NCBI GenBank assembly: GCA_016302925.1
Contig: JAEDMR010000103.1
Location: 1-6,953, forward strand
DNA: 6,953 nucleotides
Source: Bacillota bacterium
GTDB lineage: Bacteria; Bacillota; Clostridia; Peptostreptococcales; Anaerovoracaceae
Reading direction: 5' to 3'
Part shown: positions 1 to 5,354 of the stretch, in pieces
How the letters are laid out: each line of letters begins with the position of its first letter
Position numbering within the stretch: the first letter of the stretch is position 1
Made by a program: the position numbers and the translations under genes
Notes under the pieces: model-generated
What the model saw: only the letters and a program-made list of their open reading frames with translations
Database searches by the model: none
Told to the model about the DNA's origin: nothing

Positions 1-434
1 CCGACCAGGAGACCATGGATATCCTGAAGGAAGAAGGCGCATTCAGCGAAGAACACTGCAGCTGGTTTCCGAAGCGGAAAGGACCGGATGGCACGGAAGA
101 AAAAGACGCCCGTGTGCTGCTCCACTGCTTCAGCGGCAGCCTGGAACTGGGCCGTCAGTACGTGAAGCTGGGGGCGACCCTGTCCATCGCCGGCCCCGTG
201 ACCTACAAAAATAACCGAAAAACCTCCGAAGTCGCCGCCCAGATTCCCATCGAGTATCTGCTGGTGGAAACCGACGCGCCGTACCTGACGCCCGAACCAC
301 ACCGGGGCAAAAAAAACATGTCGCCCTACGTGGAATTTACGGCCCGGCGGGTGGCCCTGCTGAAGGGCATGACCTACGAAGATGTGGCCCGGCAGACCAT
401 GGAAAACGCCAAAGTCTTTTTCAATATCCGGTAA
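1..434 (+). CDS. tatD: TatD-family metal-dependent deoxyribonuclease, 3' part (5' end outside window)
   Basis: This is the C-terminal part of a TatD-type hydrolase, a cytoplasmic TIM-barrel nuclease that uses divalent metals. The open frame runs in from the left edge (first full codon at 3); the ATG at 15 is internal, because family-typical sequence (DQETMDILKEEG, normally preceded by the HxR motif) already precedes it. Diagnostic motifs are HCFSGS, whose metal-binding His is codon 123-125, then SIAGPVTYKN, and ETDAPYLTP, whose Asp at 273-275 is the expected late metal/catalytic residue. The RGKKN and ENAKVFFNI endings are also typical. Between ILKEEGA and HCFSG there are 27 residues, against about 7 in Bacillus YabD as I recall it, so there is a charged insertion of about 20 residues carrying CSWFPKRKG. 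The stop is TAA at 432. The family assignment is firm; the real substrate (DNA 3' ends, D-aminoacyl-tRNA or other) cannot be told. Confidence 0.93.
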   Translation, partial: DQETMDILKEEGAFSEEHCSWFPKRKGPDGTEEKDARVLLHCFSGSLELGRQYVKLGATLSIAGPVTYKNNRKTSEVAAQIPIEYLLVETDAPYLTPEPHRGKKNMSPYVEFTARRVALLKGMTYEDVARQTMENAKVFFNIR

Positions 435-440
435 TCCGGC

Positions 441-524
441 CATTCCGATCCGCCCTGCCATAGCAATTCGCCCGGGTCATTCCGATCAGCCCGGTTTCTT
501 TGCAAAATCTATGCGCCCGGTTTC
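441..524 (+). repeat. Short direct repeats between tatD and the phosphatase gene
   Basis: CATTCCGATC followed by C/A and then GCCC occurs at 441-455 and again at 478-492 (14 of 15 bases the same, 37 bp apart). GCCCGGTTTC occurs at 489-498 and again at 515-524. They overlap into a patchy repeated stretch with no coding signature. They could be remnants of local duplication or protein-binding sites; nothing here identifies a known element. Confidence 0.5.
472..501 (+). terminator. Weak candidate intrinsic terminator after tatD
   Basis: CCGGGT at 472-477 can pair with GCCCGG at 489-494 (five GC pairs plus one GU) around an 11-nt loop. It is followed by the T-rich tract TTTCTTT at 495-501. It lies 38 bp past the tatD stop, which is the right place for a terminator. 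The stem is short, the loop is long and the T tract is interrupted by a C, so this is only a candidate. Confidence 0.25.
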
Positions 525-530
525 GGTGTC

Positions 531-565
531 TTTCGACAGCTTTTTTTCTCTCTCTGTGGTATTCT
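531..565 (+). promoter_or_regulatory. Candidate Spo0A-activated promoter: 0A box plus extended -10
   Basis: TTCGACA at 532-538 is the exact reverse complement of the Spo0A core box TGTCGAA; read on the minus strand it is TGTCGAAA. Downstream is an extended -10, TGgTATTCT at 557-565, with the hexamer TATTCT at 560-565. The hexamer-like TTCGAC at 532-537 lies 22 bp upstream of the -10, too far for an ordinary sigma-A promoter. This matches the known design of Spo0A-activated promoters such as Bacillus spoIIG and spoIIE, where an 0A box overlaps a -35 set about 21-22 bp from the -10. The transcript would start near 572 and read the phosphatase gene. The match is by eye, and a 7-bp box can occur by chance. 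Confidence 0.45.
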
Positions 566-574
566 CTTCGGAAG

Positions 575-625
575 GGATCATCCGACGAAAGGGATCATCG
601 GTCGGAATGGATCATCGAAAGAGAG
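575..625 (+). repeat. Three 17-bp direct repeats with a GGATCATC core in the phosphatase leader
   Basis: GGATCATC occurs at 575-582, 592-599 and 609-616, start to start exactly 17 bp each time. The core is invariant, the next bases are CG, GG and GA, and the rest of each unit varies. TCCGAC at 581-586 can also pair with GTCGGA at 601-606, giving a small hairpin with a 14-nt loop. The array sits between the candidate -10 and the Shine-Dalgarno site, so it would be in the 5' untranslated leader. It may be a diverged tandem duplication or an operator array. Confidence 0.65.
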
Positions 626-629
626 CATC

Positions 630-637
630 AGGAGGGG
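630..637 (+). promoter_or_regulatory. Strong ribosome binding site fixing the phosphatase start
   Basis: AGGAGGGG at 630-637 is a near-perfect Shine-Dalgarno sequence five bases before the ATG at 643. It decides the start. The in-frame ATG at 607 has no such site, and the longer open frame reaching back to 382 overlaps tatD and shows no protein-like sequence before 643. Confidence 0.85.
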
Positions 638-642
638 AAGAA

Positions 643-1293
643 ATGGAAGTGAGCATCGGTTACGCATCACTGGCGGCGGAAGCAGAAGGCTGCGGCGATA
701 CCGCAGTATCCTGCAGCCTGCCCGGCGGCCGCCGGGCAGTGATTCTGTCAGACGGCATGGGCCGCGGCTCCGCCGCGGCAGCAGAAAGCCAGGCGGTGGT
801 GCGGCTGCTCCGCCGCCTTCTGAAAGAAGGCATGCCCGTCAACCTGGCCATTGAGACCGTCAACCGGCACATGGAACAGGAAAAGAATGAGGTTTTTGCT
901 ACGCTGGATCTGGTGATTCTGGATCTGGAGCGAGGAATGGCCGTGTTCTACAAACAGGCCGCCGCGCCGTCTTTCGCACTGCGCGGCGGCCGCCTGATGC
1001 GGATTCAGCAGCCGGCGCTGCCGGTGGGCATCGTTCCGGCGGTGAAGCTGGCAAGAGTTACCCTGCCATTGTCGCCGGGGGATACCATCATCCTGATGTC
1101 CGACGGCATCTATGACAGCGGCAGACGAAGCTGGGTGGGAAGATATCTCACATCGTTGATAGACGATGAAATGGAAAGCGGCCGGTGTTACGGCCCGCGA
1201 CAGCTGGCAGAACGGATTCTGAGGGAAGCGATCCGGCAGGACAGAGGAAGAACGGCAGACGACGCCACCGTGGCGGTGGTGCGGCTCCGGTGA
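643..1293 (+). CDS. Stand-alone SpoIIE/PP2C-type Ser/Thr protein phosphatase (SpoIIE catalytic domain only)
   Basis: The protein is 216 residues and is almost entirely a PPM/PP2C phosphatase domain of the SpoIIE branch (Pfam SpoIIE). Visible motifs are GCGDT with Asp19, SDGMGRG with Asp37 and Gly38, TLDLVILDL near residue 90, a PSFALRGG segment, LPVGIV, MSDGIYD with Asp154, and TADDATVAVV with Asp206/207 near the end. These are the metal-coordinating Asp positions, so the enzyme looks intact. In Bacillus, SpoIIE is about 827 residues, with ten membrane helices and a regulatory region ahead of this domain; it dephosphorylates SpoIIAA to activate sigma-F in the forespore. Those N-terminal parts are absent and there is no room for them after tatD. 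Its place just upstream of tilS and ftsH suggests descent from spoIIE itself. The protein should be soluble. The substrate is probably an anti-sigma-factor antagonist, but that is inference, and an RsbU/RsbX-like role is possible. The start rests on the RBS at 630-637. Confidence 0.85.
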   Translation: MEVSIGYASLAAEAEGCGDTAVSCSLPGGRRAVILSDGMGRGSAAAAESQAVVRLLRRLLKEGMPVNLAIETVNRHMEQEKNEVFATLDLVILDLERGMAVFYKQAAAPSFALRGGRLMRIQQPALPVGIVPAVKLARVTLPLSPGDTIILMSDGIYDSGRRSWVGRYLTSLIDDEMESGRCYGPRQLAERILREAIRQDRGRTADDATVAVVRLR

Positions 1294-1328
1294 ATCCGCC
1301 GCGAGAGCCATCCGCTGGCTCCGGTGAA
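1283..1328 (+). repeat. 12-bp direct repeat and small hairpin across the phosphatase stop / tilS start junction
   Basis: GGCTCCGGTGAA occurs at 1283-1294, where its TGA is the phosphatase stop codon, and again at 1317-1328, where it contains the GTG at 1324 that could open tilS. Between them GAGCCA at 1305-1310 and TGGCTC at 1316-1321 form a 6-bp inverted repeat with a 5-nt loop. There is no T tract, so this is not a terminator. It may reflect a small duplication or affect tilS translation. Confidence 0.45.
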
Positions 1329-1344
1329 ATATACGAGAAAAAAC

Positions 1345-3018
1345 ATGAAAAACATTATTTTGCAGACAATCAGGACGCAGCATCTGCTGGAAAAGGGAAT
1401 GCACATCGTGGTGGGCCTGTCAGGCGGGCCCGATTCGCTGTGCATGTTTGACGTGCTTTGCAGTATGGCCGGGGAGTGGGATCTGAAGCTGTACCCGGTT
1501 CATGTGAACCATAAGTTCCGGCCCGGCGCAGCAGAAGAGGACCAGGATTTTGTGGAGAAGTTCTGTGAAGCTGCAGGATGGCCGTGCAGAACCTTTGTCT
1601 GTGACTGCACGGCCATCGCCCGGCAGGAGGGACTGACCCCGGAGGAAGCCGGCCGGAAGGTGCGCTACGAAGCCTTCCGCCAGACTGCGGAAGACATCGC
1701 CGCGGGTCGACTGCACTCGGAAACAACGGCAGGACGGCCGCATCCCGCCGCAGCACCATGCGGGGCGGCGAGCCGTCCGCGTCCGGACAGTGCGGCGGGG
1801 CAGCTGTGCCGGGGCGCAGCATCATGCGGCGCGTCGGCAGACCAGATGCCGGCGCCCCCACAGCCGGCTCCGGTGCCGCGGGAGCAGATTGCCATCGCCG
1901 TGGCCCAGAACGCACAGGATCAGTGCGAGACCATCCTCTTCCGGCTTTTGCGGGGCAGCGGGCCGGATGGACTGGCAGGAATCGCCTATAAACGATATGA
2001 CGAAGGTGGCTTCGCCGTCATCCGGCCGCTGCTGGATGTAAGCCGTGAAGAAATCGAGGCATACTGCAAAGAGCGGGGGCTGACGCCGAGACGGGATCAT
2101 ACCAACGAGGAGACGGTCTATATGCGGAACCGGATCCGGCTGGAACTGATTCCATATCTGCAGGAACATTTCAATCCGAACATTATCGAGACGGTGAACC
2201 GGCTGGGAAGAGCCGCCGCCGCCGATAAGGACTTTCTGACCCGTCAGGCGGATGCGGTGCTTTCCGGGGGTCAGGCGGATGCGGCGCTTTCCGGGGGTCA
2301 GGCGGATTCGGTGCTTTCCGACCATCCGGCTGATGGACCGGCGGTCAGCCTGCAGATTGAAACTCTGCGGCAGCTTCATCCGGCAGTCCGGATGCGTGTC
2401 TATCAGAAGGCCGCGAAGGAAGCTGGTCTGAAAGAGGGGCTGACGGCTGCCCATCTGGACGGAATCGACCAGATTGTTCACGGCAGCAGCCCGTCGGCCC
2501 GGTGGGAGCTGCCGGACGGATTTACCGCACGGCGCATTTATGACCGTCTGTGCATTGAAAAACCATCGCAGGCTGCATTTGGCGGCACCCTGCGGATTTT
2601 TACGGAGCCGGCGGCGACCTTCGGACAAGGTGTCCCGGCGGCGCCGGCCATCAAGCAGGATGTGCCGCTGCAGGCCAGATTTTCCCTGGATGCACTGAAA
2701 GCCGTATACGGAGAGGACGCGCCGGGAAAAATTATTTTGCGCAGAAGAAAAGCAGGAGACTTCATGACCATCGCCACGGGCGGGGGCCTGCACCGGAAGA
2801 AACTGCAGGATCTGCTGGTGGACATGAAGGTGCCGAAAACCGAAAGAGACCGGCTGCAGGTGGCTGCCATCGGAAGTGAGATATTGTGGATTTTGCCGGG
2901 GGAAAAAGAAAAAACCGGAAGCCTTGGGAAAAAAGGGCGTTTTTCTGCCGGATACCGGACGGATTCTGTGGGTTTCGGAGGGCCTAAGACCATAATTGTC
3001 CTTGAATATTTGTACTGA
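1345..3018 (+). CDS. tilS: tRNA(Ile)-lysidine synthetase
   Basis: TilS joins lysine to C34 of the tRNA(Ile) CAU anticodon using ATP, so AUA is read as isoleucine. It is cytoplasmic and normally essential. From ATG 1345 the protein is 557 residues, against about 430-470 in E. coli and Bacillus. The N-terminal PP-loop ATPase has SGGPDS at residues 26-31; AQNAQDQCETILFRLLRGSG begins near 187 and corresponds to the family's H-DDQxET region. The tRNA-contact stretch MRNRIRLELIPYL is at 260-271 and a TilS_C domain lies at about 462-557. The extra length is a Pro/Ala/Cys-rich insertion at about 119-180 and a 9-residue tandem repeat at 301-327. I prefer ATG 1345 because it puts the PP loop at the usual distance from the start. 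GTG 1324 would add seven residues. Neither has a clear Shine-Dalgarno site, so translation may be coupled to the phosphatase gene 51 bp upstream. Stop is TGA at 3016. Confidence 0.93.
   Translation: MKNIILQTIRTQHLLEKGMHIVVGLSGGPDSLCMFDVLCSMAGEWDLKLYPVHVNHKFRPGAAEEDQDFVEKFCEAAGWPCRTFVCDCTAIARQEGLTPEEAGRKVRYEAFRQTAEDIAAGRLHSETTAGRPHPAAAPCGAASRPRPDSAAGQLCRGAASCGASADQMPAPPQPAPVPREQIAIAVAQNAQDQCETILFRLLRGSGPDGLAGIAYKRYDEGGFAVIRPLLDVSREEIEAYCKERGLTPRRDHTNEETVYMRNRIRLELIPYLQEHFNPNIIETVNRLGRAAAADKDFLTRQADAVLSGGQADAALSGGQADSVLSDHPADGPAVSLQIETLRQLHPAVRMRVYQKAAKEAGLKEGLTAAHLDGIDQIVHGSSPSARWELPDGFTARRIYDRLCIEKPSQAAFGGTLRIFTEPAATFGQGVPAAPAIKQDVPLQARFSLDALKAVYGEDAPGKIILRRRKAGDFMTIATGGGLHRKKLQDLLVDMKVPKTERDRLQVAAIGSEILWILPGEKEKTGSLGKKGRFSAGYRTDSVGFGGPKTIIVLEYLY
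1699..1884 (+). other. Low-complexity Pro/Ala-rich insertion within tilS
   Basis: About 60 codons (residues about 119-180) separate RYEAFRQTAED from IAIAVAQNAQDQCET, which are roughly 10 residues apart in Bacillus TilS. The segment is rich in Ala, Pro, Gly, Arg and Cys, with no recognisable domain. It shows signs of internal duplication: GCAGC-A-C/T-CATGCGG at 1750-1763 and 1816-1829, exactly 66 bp (22 codons) apart, and the peptide pattern D-x-AAG-R/Q-L at two places 31 codons apart. The frame stays open, so tilS is not broken. It is probably a disordered surface loop. Confidence 0.7.
2245..2334 (+). repeat. 27-bp in-frame tandem repeat in tilS (QADAVLSGG units)
   Basis: Three adjoining 27-bp units run 2245-2271, 2272-2298 and 2299-2325. 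They encode QADAVLSGG, QADAALSGG and QADSVLSDH, and a decayed fourth start follows (PAD, 2326-2334). The first two units differ at one base. The repeat lies after FNPNIIETVNRLGRAAAADKDFLTR, in the linker toward the central TilS domain. It is a slippage-prone minisatellite that changes length in steps of nine residues without a frameshift. Confidence 0.92.
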
Positions 3019-3030
3019 ATATGATAGAAT
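3002..3030 (+). promoter_or_regulatory. Sigma-A-type promoter for ftsH
   Basis: TTGAAT at 3002-3007 serves as -35 and TAGAAT at 3025-3030 as -10, with a 17-bp spacer. TG at 3022-3023 makes it an extended -10 (TGaTAGAAT). It stands in a clear AT-rich patch (about 2995-3066) inside GC-rich surroundings and overlaps the last codons and stop of tilS. Transcription would begin near 3037, giving a leader of about 114 nt before ftsH. This would let ftsH and the gene after it be expressed apart from tilS. Confidence 0.75.
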
Positions 3031-3103
3031 GAATAAGATTATTTGTGATAGAAAAACAAGTTTCCTTTCCTGCAGATGCCGGACTTTGTGGGTAGCGGCT
3101 GAA

Positions 3104-3120
3104 CCGGCCGGACGGGCCGG
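3104..3120 (+). other. GC-rich hairpin in the ftsH leader
   Basis: CCGGCC at 3104-3109 pairs with GGCCGG at 3115-3120 around the loop GGACG. It ends 30 bp before the ftsH GTG and about 17 bp before its Shine-Dalgarno site. It has no T tract, so it is not a terminator. It is a possible stability or translation-control element in the mRNA. Confidence 0.4.
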
Positions 3121-3150
3121 GGGGATGGAAAGGGACGAAAGGGGAGTATC

Positions 3151-5337
3151 GTGAAAAAAAATTTTGCTAAGAATATTGGCATTTATCTGGCACTTTTCGC
3201 AGTTGTGCTGATGGTGGCATTCTTCTATAAAGGCGCGGACGCGGATCAGGTGTCCGTGAAGGAGGTGCCGCTGTCCAAATTTGTACAGTATCTGGATAAA
3301 GAGCAGATTTCGGAGATCAATTTTACAGATACCAAGCTGACCGGGAAGATCAGCGAAAAGGAGTATGTGTACGCCTATATCAATTCCACCGTGGAGTGGA
3401 TGCGGATTCATGACGAATATGTATGGCCGCAGGAGAAGGAAGGCAAGATAGAAGTAACCAGCGACGCGCCGAACAACGGCTCCGTGTTCCTGAATCTGCT
3501 GCCGACCATTATCATGGTTATCGCACTGATTTTCCTGTTCTACTTCATGATGAATCAGGGTGGAAACGGGAAGGCCTTCCAGTTCGCCAAGTCCCGGGCG
3601 AAGATGATCAAGGGCGGCGACAAGAAAGTGACCTTCAAGGATGTGGCCGGTCTGGAGGAAGAAAAACAGGAGCTGGAGGAGGTCGTGGACTTCCTGAAGG
3701 ATCCGAGAAAATACCGGGAGCTGGGTGCCCGGATTCCAAAGGGTATTCTGCTGGTGGGTCCTCCGGGAACCGGCAAAACCTACATTTCCAAGGCTACGGC
3801 CGGCGAGGCGGGGGTTCCGTTCTTTACCATTTCCGGTTCCGACTTCGTGGAAATGTTCGTTGGCGTGGGTGCGTCCCGTGTCCGTGACCTGTTCGATCAG
3901 GCGAAAAAGAACGCCCCTTGTATCGTATTCATCGATGAAATCGATGCAGTGGGCCGCAAGCGCGGTGCCGGCATCGGCGGCGGCCATGATGAGAGAGAGC
4001 AGACCCTGAACCAGCTGCTGGTGGAGATGGACGGATTCGCGGAGAATTCCGGCATCATCATTCTGGCGGCGACCAACCGTCCGGATGTCCTGGACCCGGC
4101 GCTGCTGCGACCGGGCCGATTTGACCGGCAAATTGTCATCGGCATTCCTGATGTGAAGGGCCGTGAGGAAATCATCAAGGTCCACGCAAAGAACAAACCG
4201 CTGGCAGATGATGTAACGCCAAAGGTTCTGGCGAGAAGAACCATGGGCTCCACACCGGCTGATCTGGAAAACATTCTGAACGAAGCGGCACTGATTACTG
4301 CCCGCAGAAACGGCCGGTTCATCCGCATGGAAGAAATCGAAGAAGCAATCCGCAAGGTTCAGATGGGACCTGCAAAGAAATCCAAAGTCGTATCGGACGA
4401 AGAAAAGAAGCTGACCGCCTATCATGAAGCAGGTCATGCAATCGTGGCAAGAGCGCTTCCGAAGCATATGCCGATCCATGAAGTTACAATTATCCCGAGA
4501 GGCAGAGCCGGCGGATATACTATGTATCTTCCGGAAGATGACAATATGTTCGATACGAAGGGATCGATGTACAACCACATCGTTTCCTGCATGGGTGGTC
4601 GTGTTGCTGAGAAACTGAAGCTGGATGATATCTCCATCGGTGCATCCGGCGATATCAAGCAGGCAACCTCCATTGCAAGAGAAATGGTGACAAAATACGG
4701 ATTCAGCGAAAAGCTGGGCACTGTGAATTATGGCGGGGATGATGAAGTATTCCTGGGGAATGATTTCACAGCCCACAAGAACTATTCCGAATTCACCGCA
4801 CAGGAGATCGACCTGGAAATCAAACGCATCATCGACGAGGCGTACCAGGAAGCGACCAGAATTCTTACCGAACACGATGAGACGCTGGAGCGGGTTGCCA
4901 GAGCACTGCTGCTGGTGGAAACCATCGACGGGGAGCAGTTTGAAGATCTGTATGCCGGCAGAGTGACGCCGGAACAGCTGGAAGAAAATGTCCGGGATGC
5001 GTCTGAAAAGAAGAAGGAAAAGGACGCTGCCGAGGCTGCAGAGCGTGAACGGCTCCGGAAGGAAGAGGAAGAAAAGCTTGCCGAAGAACTGAAGAAGTAC
5101 GACGGTGACTATATGGCGGATGAAGACGGCGGCGATAAATCGCCGGCGGAAGCGGAAGCTGCGGACGATGCGGAAGCCGGTGAGGAAGCAGCGGAACCGG
5201 AGAAAGCGGAAGCAGAGACCGGTGCGGACCAGGGTGAGGCCGCAGAAAAATATGCAGAGGATGCGGAACCTGCAGAAGCTGCAGAACCTGCAGAATCCGA
5301 ATCCGCAGAAAACGCGGGAGAAGAGAAAGATAGATAA
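3151..5337 (+). CDS. ftsH: ATP-dependent zinc metalloprotease FtsH
   Basis: FtsH is a hexameric membrane AAA+ protease that removes misassembled membrane proteins and some regulators. The 728-residue protein starts at GTG 3151 behind the site AAAGGGGAG (3138-3146). TM1 is at about 9-26, an extracytoplasmic domain follows to about 110, and TM2 is 112-134. In the AAA domain, Walker A is GPPGTGKT (203-210), the pore motif is FVG (236-238), Walker B is IVFIDE (258-263) and the second region of homology has Arg320 and Arg323. The M41 protease has HEAGH at 425-429 (His425 and His429 bind zinc, Glu426 is catalytic) and the third ligand is probably Asp501 in GASGDIKQAT. All key residues are present. 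Right after Walker A the sequence reads KTYISKATAGEAG where KTLLAKAVAGEAG is usual. After about residue 616 there is a Lys/Glu coiled-coil-like stretch (to 650) and a very acidic Ala/Glu tail (651-728), making the protein about 90 residues longer than the usual 640 or so. Confidence 0.98.
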   Translation: MKKNFAKNIGIYLALFAVVLMVAFFYKGADADQVSVKEVPLSKFVQYLDKEQISEINFTDTKLTGKISEKEYVYAYINSTVEWMRIHDEYVWPQEKEGKIEVTSDAPNNGSVFLNLLPTIIMVIALIFLFYFMMNQGGNGKAFQFAKSRAKMIKGGDKKVTFKDVAGLEEEKQELEEVVDFLKDPRKYRELGARIPKGILLVGPPGTGKTYISKATAGEAGVPFFTISGSDFVEMFVGVGASRVRDLFDQAKKNAPCIVFIDEIDAVGRKRGAGIGGGHDEREQTLNQLLVEMDGFAENSGIIILAATNRPDVLDPALLRPGRFDRQIVIGIPDVKGREEIIKVHAKNKPLADDVTPKVLARRTMGSTPADLENILNEAALITARRNGRFIRMEEIEEAIRKVQMGPAKKSKVVSDEEKKLTAYHEAGHAIVARALPKHMPIHEVTIIPRGRAGGYTMYLPEDDNMFDTKGSMYNHIVSCMGGRVAEKLKLDDISIGASGDIKQATSIAREMVTKYGFSEKLGTVNYGGDDEVFLGNDFTAHKNYSEFTAQEIDLEIKRIIDEAYQEATRILTEHDETLERVARALLLVETIDGEQFEDLYAGRVTPEQLEENVRDASEKKKEKDAAEAAERERLRKEEEEKLAEELKKYDGDYMADEDGGDKSPAEAEAADDAEAGEEAAEPEKAEAETGADQGEAAEKYAEDAEPAEAAEPAESESAENAGEEKDR

Positions 5338-5354
5338 AGAGAAGAGGCGGCATT

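Noticed and set aside
382..642. N-terminal extension of the phosphatase frame back to ATG 382
   Set aside because: It overlaps tatD, crosses the candidate promoter and repeats, shows no SpoIIE-like or membrane sequence, and a strong Shine-Dalgarno site directs the start to 643.
1870..1935. Loss of the first His and the first Asp in the TilS H-DDQxET region (here AQNAQDQCET) as a sign of an inactive enzyme
   Set aside because: As I recall it, E. coli TilS also has Gln at the first position (AQHLDDQCET), and many clostridial forms have Asn in place of His or Asp. The invariant DQ-ET residues and the PP loop are intact, so inactivity is not supported.
1758..2041. Short + strand frames inside the tilS insertion
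   Set aside because: They overlap tilS in another phase, have no good ribosome binding sites, and their Arg/Gly/Ala-rich content is what GC-rich out-of-frame reading gives.
2921..2952. A-rich and T-rich stretch near the end of tilS (GAAAAA / TTTTTC) as a terminator
   Set aside because: The stem is AT-only, it lies within the TilS C-terminal domain coding region, and no GC stem precedes the T run.
1822..4875. A 1017-codon open frame on the minus strand spanning tilS and ftsH
   Set aside because: It lies codon-on-codon opposite tilS and ftsH, which share the same + phase. It stays open only because these genes avoid the codons TTA, CTA and TCA. Its translation matches no family and the + strand genes are certain.
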